From: Burkholderiales bacterium
GTDB taxonomy: Bacteria; Pseudomonadota; Gammaproteobacteria; Burkholderiales; Chitinimonadaceae
Direction: 5' to 3'
NCBI GenBank assembly: GCA_019234745.1
Contig: JAFAKZ010000278.1
Coordinates: 1 to 19,356, forward strand
Length of the DNA: 19,356 nt
Shown here: positions 7,293 through 14,978 of the stretch, one piece after another
Numbering within the stretch: position 1 is the stretch's first letter
Layout: every line of letters begins with the position of its first letter
Translations under genes and position numbers: made by a program
The notes under the pieces: model-generated
Told to the model about the DNA's origin: nothing
Seen by the model: only the letters and a program-made list of their open reading frames with translations
Databases searched by the model: none

Positions 7293-7774
7293 CTGGATGA
7301 ATTGGCTTGCAATCAGGCGTCAATGCCAAAGCATTCATTTAAATCACGTCATGGGCACTATTGCGAGCTTGTCGCACACGTGCATCACCTGCTTAAAACA
7401 TATGCAGCGCTCCGAAATTCCCGCCGTTACCGGCTCGGCGCCACTACAACAGCACCGACGCTTCATGCACGACAATGCGTTGTATGAATGCCATATTTAT
7501 CCCCCAAAATCGCCCTAAAACGGTGCTTTGTGTGGCAACCGCGCAAATCGCGGCGATATACTTCCGCCAAGTGTGAGCGCAGTCCTCAAGACGCTTATGG
7601 ATATGTAGTGGAAATAGGGGGAACTACTTAGATGACATCCCTTATTACAGCCGGATGACGTGCGCAACTAAGCTCCGGCACCACGTCACGCGCCATGAGT
7701 GCTGCGCAACGATTCTCGCAGTCACGGCGAGAGCTGTGGCAAAGAACCCGTTCCAACCAAGAGGAAGTCAAAAC
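7280..7774 (+). other. Long non-coding region upstream of the porin
   Basis: These 495 bp lack a convincing gene. Short frames such as 7297-7518 have no family likeness, no good ribosome binding site and untypical composition. The region is AT-richer than its surroundings. It contains the TTAAATCA half-site cluster, a CCGCG-CAAAT-CGCGG dyad near 7539-7553 and a TATACT -10-like box at 7557-7562 without a good -35. A long porin leader or a small RNA gene could be here, but I cannot delimit one. Confidence 0.55.
7557..7562 (+). promoter_or_regulatory. Possible porin -10 box
   Basis: TATACT fits the -10 consensus at five of six positions. No clear -35 box exists at 16-18 bases. Use of this site would give a leader of roughly 205 bases before the porin ATG. 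Confidence 0.25.
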
Positions 7775-8902
7775 ATGAACCACAAGAAAGTTCTGGCAGT
7801 TGCCATCGGCGCGCTGATCGCTGCTCCGGCCTTTGCTGACAATCCGGCCCCGACCGTTACGCTGTACGGTCTGGCTGACGTTGGCCTCCGCATCGGCAGC
7901 TCCGGCGACGGTTCCCGCACGCAGGTTGAATCGGGCCAGGGTTTTGGTTCGCGCATCGGCGTCAAGGGCGAACAATGGTTCGACGACGGTTCGTTCAAGG
8001 GCCTGTTCCAAGCTGAAGCCGGCGTCAACTACAGCACCGGTAAGAACACGCAGGGCGGTCTGCCCTACGGCCGTCAGATTTACGCCGGCCTGTCCAGCAG
8101 CTCCATGGGTACGTTCACGTTCGGCCGCCAGTACACCCCGGCCTTTATCGTGATGGACTCGGTCGACGCGTTCGACACGGGCTTCGGCGGCAACCTGGCC
8201 AACACGCTGGGCTTCTCGTCCTTCAACAGCTCGCGCGCTGACAACTACGCACAGTGGACCAGCCCGAACGTCTCCGGCTTCACCTTCAAGGGCGGCTACA
8301 CCAGCGGCTTCGGCGTGAGCGGCGCTTGCCCGAATGGTACTGGCCAAGAGTGCGCCGGCGCTTCCACCGCAGCCCAAACCCAGAAGGCTGGCACGGGCTT
8401 CCTCGGCTCGATCGAATACACCTGGGACAAGCTGTACATCGGTGGCGCTTACCAGAACCTGAAGGCCGATCCGGCCAGCAGCACGATCAACAACAACAAC
8501 TCCGACAAGTACTTCATCGGCGGCGTGACCTACGACTTCGGCGTGGCCAAGCTGTTCACGTCGTACGCTTCGGGTTCCGTGACGAATGCTGCCGGCCTCA
8601 AGATTGCAGACGACAACGGTTGGGGCATTGGCGCCACCGTGCCGCTGGCTGGCCACAACACCCTCGTTACCCAGTACTCGCACTACGGCAACAAGCTGGA
8701 CAGCACGCACAACTGCAACTTGTACGGCCTGGGTGATGAGTACCAAGCCGCCAAGGCCCTGATGCTGTACGCAATGGCTGCCTACGTGCACAACAGCACG
8801 GCCGGCGCATGCTACCCGGCTGGTGCGGCATCGAACGACCAGGGCACCGTTCCTGGCCACAATGCGCAGAACCTGATGCTGGGCATGGTGTACCGCTTCT
8901 AA
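7775..8902 (+). CDS. Betaproteobacterial trimeric outer-membrane porin
   Basis: The protein has 375 residues. Residues 1-21 are a Sec signal peptide (MNHKKVLAVAIGALIAAPAFA) cleaved before DNPAP. The mature start 'TVTLYGLADVGLRIG' is the first strand of Neisseria/Burkholderia-type 16-strand porins. Later strands include SRIGVKGEQWFDDGSFKGLFQAEAG and LFGMVYRF-type ending (NLMLGMVYRF), with the terminal Phe needed for BAM-dependent insertion. It forms passive channels for small hydrophilic solutes; preference cannot be read. ATG 7775 is supported by GAGGAAG seven bases upstream. Codon use is strongly biased, fitting high expression, and a terminator follows. Four cysteines in surface-type segments (ACPNGTGQEC; HNC; GAC) are unusual for a porin and could form disulfides. 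Confidence 0.95.
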   Translation: MNHKKVLAVAIGALIAAPAFADNPAPTVTLYGLADVGLRIGSSGDGSRTQVESGQGFGSRIGVKGEQWFDDGSFKGLFQAEAGVNYSTGKNTQGGLPYGRQIYAGLSSSSMGTFTFGRQYTPAFIVMDSVDAFDTGFGGNLANTLGFSSFNSSRADNYAQWTSPNVSGFTFKGGYTSGFGVSGACPNGTGQECAGASTAAQTQKAGTGFLGSIEYTWDKLYIGGAYQNLKADPASSTINNNNSDKYFIGGVTYDFGVAKLFTSYASGSVTNAAGLKIADDNGWGIGATVPLAGHNTLVTQYSHYGNKLDSTHNCNLYGLGDEYQAAKALMLYAMAAYVHNSTAGACYPAGAASNDQGTVPGHNAQNLMLGMVYRF

Positions 8903-8954
8903 TTGCGTGACAGGTTGGTCTTGGGATCAACCCGACTACCGCGATATGGAGTAG

Positions 8955-8985
8955 AAAAACCTCGCTACGTTGTAGCGGGGTTTTT
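8955..8985. terminator. Terminator after the porin, usable in both directions
   Basis: Arms AAAAACCTCGCTAC (8955-8968) and GTAGCGGGGTTTTT (8972-8985) pair over 14 positions with one G-U wobble around loop GTT. A T run ends the plus-strand copy and an A run precedes it, so the minus-strand transcript from msrA could also end here. Confidence 0.92.
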
Positions 8986-9009
8986 CATTTTCAGTGACGT
9001 TAGAACCAC

Positions 9010-9543
9010 TTATTTAAGGCGGTTGCCGAACTTCTGCATCATCTTGCGCACCTTGGGCGCTACCACCGCCATGCAGTAGGGTTGCTGCGGGTTGTCCTCG
9101 AAATAGCTTTGGTGATAGTCCTCGGCCTTCCAGAAGGTCACAGCCGGAACGACTTCCGTTACGACGGGCCCACTGAACTCGCCCTGCTCGGCCAGCCGCT
9201 TGATATGTTGGCGCGCAACACGCTCCTGCTCGGGAGAATGGTAGAAAATCGCCGAGCGATACTGCGAGCCGACGTCGTTACCCTGCCGATTCAAGGTGGT
9301 AGGGTCGTGAATGGCAAAGAATACTTCCAACAGATCGTCGAAGGAAATCTTGCCTGCATCGAAGTGCACCTGTACGACCTCGGCGTGCCCGGTACGGCCG
9401 CTGCACACATCCTTGTAGCTGGGATTATCAACCTGGCCACCCATATAGCCCGATACGACCTTCCCTACGCCAGCCAGGCGCTCGAACACAGCTTCCAGAC
9501 ACCAGAAGCAACCACCGGCCAATGTCGCGATTTCCTGTTGCAT
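9010..9543 (-). CDS. msrA: Peptide-methionine (S)-S-oxide reductase MsrA
   Basis: This cytoplasmic repair enzyme reduces methionine-S-sulfoxide in proteins and is recycled by thioredoxin, linking it functionally to trxB in this window. The catalytic motif GGCFWCLE is at residues 10-17 with nucleophile Cys12. Conserved GYMGG (32-36), SYKDVCSGRTGHAEVVQV (42-59) and DPTTLNRQGNDVGSQYRS (80-97) follow. The 177-residue length is normal for a stand-alone MsrA; no MsrB domain is present. ATG 9543 has AAGGAG about eight bases upstream. It lies 80 bp after tldE on the same strand. Confidence 0.97.
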   Translation of the reverse strand: MQQEIATLAGGCFWCLEAVFERLAGVGKVVSGYMGGQVDNPSYKDVCSGRTGHAEVVQVHFDAGKISFDDLLEVFFAIHDPTTLNRQGNDVGSQYRSAIFYHSPEQERVARQHIKRLAEQGEFSGPVVTEVVPAVTFWKAEDYHQSYFEDNPQQPYCMAVVAPKVRKMMQKFGNRLK

Positions 9544-9623
9544 GCTGCGTTACTCCTTGACGTTGATGCCTCTTGGTCGCGCGAGCGCGGGAAATTTGTC
9601 ACTGCAGGCCCGGATCATGATGC

Positions 9624-10964
9624 CTACAGCACCAGTCGCCAATCTTTCAGCAAGGCACCAGACAGGCGTTGGCTGACGCGCGAGCGTGCCTCGACCGTAA
9701 GCGGGTCGGCCAGGAATGCCTGCTCCACCGTGAGCGCCTCCAGCTCGCTGCCCAGCATGCGGTAGGCCGAATCATCGAAGCGCATGACGTTCAAGGGCGC
9801 GACAATCTCGCCGTTCTCCACCCAGAAGCTGGCAAAGCGTGTCATGCCGGTCATGCGGCAGGCAGGCTGATCGGAATAGTTCAGATACCAAAGATTGCTG
9901 ACGTAGAGCCCCGTGCCGAGCGCCTTCAGTGCGTCGGCGCTTGCAAGCGTGCCGGGCGCCATGGAGAACGATTCCGAACCTTCTTGCGCGCCCGCACCAT
10001 TGGTAGGAATGCCGTACTCCTTGGCCGTGCGAGGGCTGATAAAGCTGCCCACCATGCGCCCCGCGCGAATCAACTCCACCTGCTCCGGCTTGATGAAACC
10101 ATCGCCCTGGAAATTCGGCGCCAGTCCGCCCAGCGTATCTTCGACCAGGCTGAACTGCTGCGATAGCAGCGCCTCACCAGCAACCAGCTTGCCCAGTGCA
10201 CTGCGCTTGGTGCGAATCTGCTTCTCGGAGAACCCGCCCCAGTCGAGCAGCCGCGTCAGCTCACCCACGGCAGCCGGCGTCAGATAGGCGCGATAGGCGC
10301 CGGGCGAAAGGCTGCGTACGGGTTTCGCGAGTAAAGCTAGCTGCGACCGGGCCTCTGCCACGCTGGCAGCGATCTCGGCACGATTCCAGGCCTTGCCGGC
10401 GCTGCCGCGCTTGACGGCTTTGTCACCATGCGAATACAAGCTCCAGTCGAAATTCCAGCTAACTGTCTCGAACCAGTTGCGTTGCCCGTGCTGGTTGGCG
10501 AAACCCGTGTACACGGGGCCAGATGCCAAGAAACCCACCAGGTCCACGCCGCCCGCGATGTCGACGATATCGGCCACCATTTCCTCGCTAGCCGGCAAGC
10601 GGTTCGTCGCCACGACCTCGGTTGAGTGCACTTCCTCGGCCAGCAACAGATGTGGGTCGTCCAGAACATCGCTGAGCGCCACGCGCAGCGTGCCTAGCAC
10701 ATCGGTCGTCAGCGCCAGGTCGCCCTGGTTGCCAGCGACGGCATAGGTCTGGGTTATATGCTTCTGCCCCGCTACCAGGCGCAAGGTCAAATAGCCCTGC
10801 GTGACATTGCCCGCCTGGCGCACGCGGCCGTGATTGAAACGGACGAAGTCGGACTGCTCGCCGGTGAACCACAGGGTAAACCCTTCGCCAGCATGCAGAT
10901 GACGCTGTACGTGGTCTGCGAGCGCATAGAAATGTGCCTTCAAATCGATCACCAACGCGCTCAT
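9624..10964 (-). CDS. tldE: TldE/PmbA-family protein, partner of TldD
   Basis: This 446-residue protein is of the TldE (PmbA) family. In E. coli TldD and TldE form a heterodimeric zinc protease that trims unfolded or linear peptides, matures microcin B17 and helps degrade CcdA. TldE lacks the metal site, and here too there is no HExxxH. Recognisable family stretches are the N-terminal FVRFNHGRVRQAGNVTQGYLTLRLV (about 40-64) and the C-terminal GTGLYVSNLWYLNYSDQPACRMTGMTRFASFWVENGEIVAPL (about 350-391). Its ATG shares one base with the TldD stop (TGATG at 10964), indicating tight coupling. Confidence 0.9.
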   Translation of the reverse strand: MSALVIDLKAHFYALADHVQRHLHAGEGFTLWFTGEQSDFVRFNHGRVRQAGNVTQGYLTLRLVAGQKHITQTYAVAGNQGDLALTTDVLGTLRVALSDVLDDPHLLLAEEVHSTEVVATNRLPASEEMVADIVDIAGGVDLVGFLASGPVYTGFANQHGQRNWFETVSWNFDWSLYSHGDKAVKRGSAGKAWNRAEIAASVAEARSQLALLAKPVRSLSPGAYRAYLTPAAVGELTRLLDWGGFSEKQIRTKRSALGKLVAGEALLSQQFSLVEDTLGGLAPNFQGDGFIKPEQVELIRAGRMVGSFISPRTAKEYGIPTNGAGAQEGSESFSMAPGTLASADALKALGTGLYVSNLWYLNYSDQPACRMTGMTRFASFWVENGEIVAPLNVMRFDDSAYRMLGSELEALTVEQAFLADPLTVEARSRVSQRLSGALLKDWRLVL

Positions 10965-12421
10965 CAGGCCTCTCCTCCGAACACTTCTACGTCACCAAAC
11001 ACGCAGGCGGGCGAGGCGTGGCCCACGCGGATCACCTGCGTCGGTTCGCCCTTGCCGCAATAGGGTGTGCCCATCACGTCGAAGGTGCTGGTATTGCCCA
11101 CGGCCTTGAGCGAGCGCCAGAAGGTGGCGGAGATACCGCGGTAGCCCGGATTCTTCACGACGCCCTTCACTTCGCCATTTTCGATCAGGCGGCCCCATTC
11201 GCAGCTGAATTGGAACTTGTTGCGCGAGTCGTCGATGGACCAGGACACATTCGTATCCATCAGTACGCCGCGCTCGATGCCGCCGACCAGCTGGGCGAAC
11301 GTGCGGTCGCCCGGCTCGACGTTGATATTCGCCATGCGGTCAATGGGCGGGCGATTCCAGCTGCAGGCGCGGCTGTTCGCCACGCCGTCGAGCGCGACAC
11401 CACATGCGCTGGCGCGCGCTTGCGACACACCACCACCCAGCGGGCGCTCCAGCAGTCCGTCGCGGATCAGGAACTGCTTGGCCGCCTTCTCGCCCTCGTC
11501 GTCCCAATCGTAAGTAGCGAGCTCGTTGGCGTGGGTGGGATCGAAGCTCACATTGAGCAACGGCGAACCGTACTGGTACTGCCCGAACATATCGAGCGAC
11601 ACAAAACTGGTGCCCGCGAAGTTGCGCTCGTCACCGAGGATACGGTCCAGCTCGAGCGGATGCCCGATGCTCTCGTGAATCTGCAACATCATCTGGCTCG
11701 GCATGAGCAGCAGGTCCATCTTGCCTTCCGGGCAATTGGGCGCCAGCAGCAGCTGCAGGGCCTCGTCCGCAACGCGTGCCCCTGCGCCGACCAAGCCCGA
11801 TTCGGCAATGACTTCTGCCCCACCTTGACGGCAGATACCGCGATACTGGCCACCTACGCTACGCGTTTGCGTGTCGCCGTTGCCGTGCGCCGTTACGGCA
11901 AAGCCGGGCAGGATATAGCGGAAGGTCTGTTCGGCGCGTCCGCCGCCGCTGGTCAGATAGAGCTGGCGCACGTCCAGGCGCGACAGCTCCATCAGCCAGT
12001 CGACGATGCGCGCATCCGTATTGGCGCGGCCACCCTCGTCCAGCATGAACTCCAGCAGTGCCTTGGGCTGCCAATCCATTACTGCGTCCACACCTGGGCC
12101 GCGGTATTCGCCCGTCGGTCGGGCCGGTTCTACTTTGCGAAAATCGAATACAGACAGCTTGGCGCTGGCCTCGGCCCAGGCGCGTGCCCGCGCAAACGCA
12201 GCCTCGATGCCAGTGTTGGAAAGATCCGCCGTGGCCGCGTAGCCGCAACCGCCGCTGTGCAGGACGGTGATCATGGCACCGCGATCCAGTCGCCGCGTCA
12301 CGGGCTGGGCGACACCCAGGCGGGCAGCGAGGTTCTCCGATACTTCCTCGACCAGCCGCAGCGAGCAAAAGTCGACCTGCCCTTCAAGCGCGCGGAAGCG
12401 CTGTTCTACCGATGTCCACAT
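10964..12421 (-). CDS. tldD: TldD-family zinc metalloprotease
   Basis: This 485-residue protein is the catalytic subunit of a TldD/TldE peptidase. The zinc site HESIGH (His249, Glu250, His254) lies in QIHESIGHPLELDRILGDE, and the third ligand region TPYCGKGEPTQ has Cys455, matching the position of the TldD ligand in E. coli. HPLELDR rather than E. coli-like HGLEGD suggests a divergent branch of the family, not the housekeeping copy. I set the start at ATG 12421 (MWTSVEQRF), with a GGGA ahead. The longer frame to 12556 runs into the upstream exporter gene. No precursor-peptide gene is seen nearby, so the natural substrate is unknown. Confidence 0.92.
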   Translation of the reverse strand: MWTSVEQRFRALEGQVDFCSLRLVEEVSENLAARLGVAQPVTRRLDRGAMITVLHSGGCGYAATADLSNTGIEAAFARARAWAEASAKLSVFDFRKVEPARPTGEYRGPGVDAVMDWQPKALLEFMLDEGGRANTDARIVDWLMELSRLDVRQLYLTSGGGRAEQTFRYILPGFAVTAHGNGDTQTRSVGGQYRGICRQGGAEVIAESGLVGAGARVADEALQLLLAPNCPEGKMDLLLMPSQMMLQIHESIGHPLELDRILGDERNFAGTSFVSLDMFGQYQYGSPLLNVSFDPTHANELATYDWDDEGEKAAKQFLIRDGLLERPLGGGVSQARASACGVALDGVANSRACSWNRPPIDRMANINVEPGDRTFAQLVGGIERGVLMDTNVSWSIDDSRNKFQFSCEWGRLIENGEVKGVVKNPGYRGISATFWRSLKAVGNTSTFDVMGTPYCGKGEPTQVIRVGHASPACVFGDVEVFGGEA

Positions 12422-12456
12422 GATTGATCCCGGATTGATCCCGTTGAACTGAGGTA

Positions 12457-13326
12457 CTACTGAACCGACACGCTGCGCCGCATGCGCAGCGGCACCACGC
12501 CATTGCCTACCATGGCACCGCCCAGAATCAGCACACAAGCCGCCATCGCCTGCCAACCCAGGTGGCCACCACCGAAGACGGCCAGGAGCGTCGTGGACAA
12601 CAGCGGCGTGATATACGCCAGGGTGCCGATGGAGCGCGCGTCACCACGCTTGAGCGCGGCATCCCACAGAAAGAAGGCAGCCCCCATGGGGCCGGCGCCG
12701 AGCACCAGCAGCCAAATCCATTCAATGCTCTTGAGCTGGTAGCTCGGCTCCAGTGCTGCATGTGCCGCCAGCGCCAGCAGGCCCGAGGCAAAGCAGAAGC
12801 CGCCGATGGCCCCGGTATGAAAGGGCTTGACCCGGCGCGTGAGCAGCGAATAGCTGGACCAGAGCACGGCGGCAACGAAAGCCAGCAGATAGCCCAGCGC
12901 GTGCTGCATACTCAGGCCAATCGTCCCCTTGCCCAGCACGATAAGCACGCAGCCGGCGAGGCCCAGCGTCGCACCGATCAAGTGGCGGGCGGTGAGCGAC
13001 ATGCCGGGCAGCAGCACGGGGGCCAGTACGACGATCAGCAGGGGCCACAGATAGTTAATCAGGTTCGCCTCCAGCGCCGGCGCGAAGCGCAGCGCCATGA
13101 AAAGGCAGAAGTGGTAGCCGAACAGGCCGACACAACCGAGCAGGAAGGTAGTGGGCGGCACGCGCCATTCGCGCCAGTGCGTGACGCCGCACAGGCCGCC
13201 GATGCATAGCGCTAGGCCGACGAGCAGGAAGGGCGGCACCTGGGTCAGCTGCACGGAAAGCAGGGCCAGGGCGCCCCACAGGCCGATGGCGCCGGCGGCA
13301 AAAAGGGTGGAGGATTCAATACGCAT
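12457..13326 (-). CDS. DMT/EamA-family exporter, YddG-like
   Basis: This 289-residue inner-membrane protein has about ten helices arranged as two EamA halves. The stretch GLFGYHFCLFMALRFAPALEANLINYLWPLLIVVLAPVLLPG (first half) resembles YddG-type aromatic-amino-acid exporters, and the second half ends DAALKRGDARSIGTLAYITPLLSTTLLAVFGGG. I start it at ATG 13326 (MRIESSTLFAAG), with AAGGGG about nine bases upstream; extending to 13452 adds 42 residues without family character. It is 35 bp upstream of tldD on the same strand, so EamA-tldD-tldE may be one transcript, and the exporter could move a TldD/E product, though that is only inference. Confidence 0.88.
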   Translation of the reverse strand: MRIESSTLFAAGAIGLWGALALLSVQLTQVPPFLLVGLALCIGGLCGVTHWREWRVPPTTFLLGCVGLFGYHFCLFMALRFAPALEANLINYLWPLLIVVLAPVLLPGMSLTARHLIGATLGLAGCVLIVLGKGTIGLSMQHALGYLLAFVAAVLWSSYSLLTRRVKPFHTGAIGGFCFASGLLALAAHAALEPSYQLKSIEWIWLLVLGAGPMGAAFFLWDAALKRGDARSIGTLAYITPLLSTTLLAVFGGGHLGWQAMAACVLILGGAMVGNGVVPLRMRRSVSVQ

Positions 13327-13466
13327 CAGCGCTGCCCCTTGGAAATAAGGCGGGACAGAACGGTGGTTTGGAACGTCACGGACAGGCTCAACATGGAACG
13401 AGCTTACCATGCTGACCGAGGGTGAGCAGGTACAGTCAATAGCGACAGCCACCAGTACAGCTCACC

Positions 13467-14624
13467 TTACACGGAGAAGTCCATGGCGGCTGCCTGAGCG
13501 TTGTAGGAAGTGAAATGGAAGTCGCGTGCTTCCTCGCCCCAGATCGCTTCCAAGTCGATAGGCACGGCCAGGTCCGGCGCCGTCAGCGTCTCGACGATAG
13601 CGGCCTCGGGCGCCTGCGTATCGTAGCGGATGGGCGGCACCAGGGCCGAACCGTCGCTCGCCGCCAGGGCATGCACGAAGGGCGCGTCCACGCGCTCACT
13701 GCGACCACTCACCACGCCCATATGGCCGTTCGCGAGGCGCACTACCGTACCGATAGGGTACACACCCAGTGCCTTGATGAAATAGGCGGCCAGCATGGCG
13801 TCGAAATGCCTGCCACGCTCGATCAGCACGTCGCGCAGCACGGCCTTGGCGCTGTCGGCGCGCCGATAGCCGCGCTCGCTCACTCGCGCGCAGAACAGGT
13901 CAGCCAGGCCGATCAGCTGCGCCGCCTGCGCCACGCGCGCCCCTTTCAGGCGGTGCGGGTAGCCGCTGCCATCGATCGCCTCGTGGTGCTCCTGCACGGC
14001 GCGCAGCCACAGCTCGTCCTGCACACCCAGATCGCGCAAGCGCTCGACACTGGCCAATGGATGGCGCTCGATGCGGGCCTGCTGCGACAAGGTAAGCGGC
14101 TGAATCTGGCGCGACAGGGTGTCCTGCAGCTCCAGGACGCCGATATTCATGGTGAGTGCCGCCGCGATGACGGAAAGATTGGCGGGACCGGCCGGCCCCA
14201 TTGCACTCAACACGCTCGCCGCGATGCATGCAGAATTGACCGAATGGCGGATGGCATAGCGCCCGCCGCGGCGCAGCACCACGGTCGCAACGACGACACC
14301 CGGGTTAGCTGTATACGCCGCTTCAATCAGGCGCGCGATATCGAGCACCTGTTCCGGGAAATCCCGCACGGCATCGGGCTGATTGAACAGCACGGCCAGC
14401 CGATAGCAGGCGTGCAGTACGTGCTGTAGCGCCGACTCCGGTTGCTGGTGCCAGGTCAGTGTCGATTCGATATAGAGGCCGACATCCATCAGCCGGTCGA
14501 GCTGGGACTCGTTCTGGATGCGCGTACCTTCCGCCAGCAGCAGCACGCCCTTGTCGTTGTAGACATTCCAGGGCATAGGCTGGCCGATGGCCACTTCGCC
14601 TTCTCTTATGCGACGCTGGATCAT
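13467..14624 (-). CDS. Degenerate HD-GYP domain protein (HD dyad missing)
   Basis: The protein has 385 residues. The N-terminal 15-55 is the short domain usual before such modules (VYNDKGVLLLAEGTRI...QLDRLMDVGLYIE). The HD-GYP module spans about 115-285. Conserved remnants are RHSVNSA (126-132), RHP (187-189), EHHEAIDGSGYPHRLKG (212-228, including GYP 221-223) and ADLFCARVS. The signature LLHDIG is LTMNIG (157-162), so His and Asp of the HD pair are Met and Asn. HD-GYP enzymes degrade c-di-GMP at an iron/metal centre; this one probably binds ligand or a partner without hydrolysis. ATG 14624 follows a strong GGAGGAGG. The C-terminal 285-385 contains a possible small beta domain (GTVVRLANGHMGVVSGRSE). 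Alternative: activity through other residues. Confidence 0.87.
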   Translation of the reverse strand: MIQRRIREGEVAIGQPMPWNVYNDKGVLLLAEGTRIQNESQLDRLMDVGLYIESTLTWHQQPESALQHVLHACYRLAVLFNQPDAVRDFPEQVLDIARLIEAAYTANPGVVVATVVLRRGGRYAIRHSVNSACIAASVLSAMGPAGPANLSVIAAALTMNIGVLELQDTLSRQIQPLTLSQQARIERHPLASVERLRDLGVQDELWLRAVQEHHEAIDGSGYPHRLKGARVAQAAQLIGLADLFCARVSERGYRRADSAKAVLRDVLIERGRHFDAMLAAYFIKALGVYPIGTVVRLANGHMGVVSGRSERVDAPFVHALAASDGSALVPPIRYDTQAPEAAIVETLTAPDLAVPIDLEAIWGEEARDFHFTSYNAQAAAMDFSV

Positions 14625-14640
14625 CTCCTCCTCCAGCTCT

Positions 14641-14658
14641 AGGAAGCAGGCGCTTCCT
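14641..14658 (-). promoter_or_regulatory. Hairpin in the HD-GYP gene leader next to its ribosome binding site
   Basis: AGGAAGC and GCTTCCT pair perfectly over 7 bp with a 4-base loop, ending about 4-8 bases before the GGAGGAGG Shine-Dalgarno. It could tune translation; function is inferred. Confidence 0.4.
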
Positions 14659-14926
14659 TGGTATCGACTCCCACGTAGCTGGGACTGCTACATCGCCAGA
14701 TTGGTTGCGGCGGCGACGCAGCAACAACTACCTGCACGCCTCGCAAATAGGACGAGGCGCCATGATGGGGGTCGATCAATCGCGGCCGATTTCTTATAGG
14801 CAGGTCAAGCCTGCATCGCCCGAGTGAGGCCGCCAGCCGATCCTATGCTGAATCGATCACGCCATTGGCATAAGCCACTGATTTTCCTACGAACGGTATG
14901 ATTTTTCGTGCAAACGGTCACATTTA

Positions 14927-14956
14927 CCTCACCAGATTCCGATGAGTCTGGTGAGG
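14927..14956. repeat. Inverted repeat downstream of kynA
   Basis: Ten perfect base pairs (14927-14936 with 14947-14956) extend with a wobble to about 13 bp around loop CGAT. No T run follows on the minus strand, so it is a poor terminator, although it sits only 22 bp past the kynA stop and may end or protect that message. Confidence 0.5.
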
Positions 14957-14978
14957 AATGCGCTTGAAGACTGTTTGA

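Larger units (their letters stand above)
14625..14978. other. Non-coding region between kynA and the degenerate HD-GYP gene
   Basis: These 354 bp contain no convincing gene and are less GC-rich, with stop codons in all frames. Contents: the leader hairpin of the HD-GYP gene (14641-14658), an AATCG-CGGC-CGATT dyad near 14780-14793, two AACGGT copies 21 bases apart (14892-14897, 14913-14918), and a hairpin just past the kynA stop (14927-14956). The HD-GYP promoter should be here but no clear box pair is seen. Confidence 0.6.

Noticed and set aside
7297..7518. Small plus-strand frame of 73 codons before the porin
   Set aside because: No family likeness, no Shine-Dalgarno and no coding-like composition.
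7628..8860. A 410-codon open frame on the minus strand, opposite the porin
   Set aside because: It is the mirror of a porin gene with strong codon bias in high-GC DNA. It shows valine/alanine/glycine-rich low-complexity translation, no domain and no ribosome binding site.
9575..9592. CGCGC-GA-GCGCG dyad between tldE and msrA as a terminator
   Set aside because: The stem is very short and no T run follows on the minus strand, so it is likely a chance GC-rich dyad.
10934..12427. A 497-codon plus-strand frame opposite tldD
   Set aside because: It is a shadow of the tldD frame, rich in His/Arg/Ala with no motif, while the minus strand shows the HESIGH zinc site and the Cys ligand.
13515..14429. 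A 304-codon plus-strand frame opposite the degenerate HD-GYP gene
   Set aside because: The minus-strand protein has clear GYP and HHE motifs and a strong Shine-Dalgarno; the opposite frame has none.
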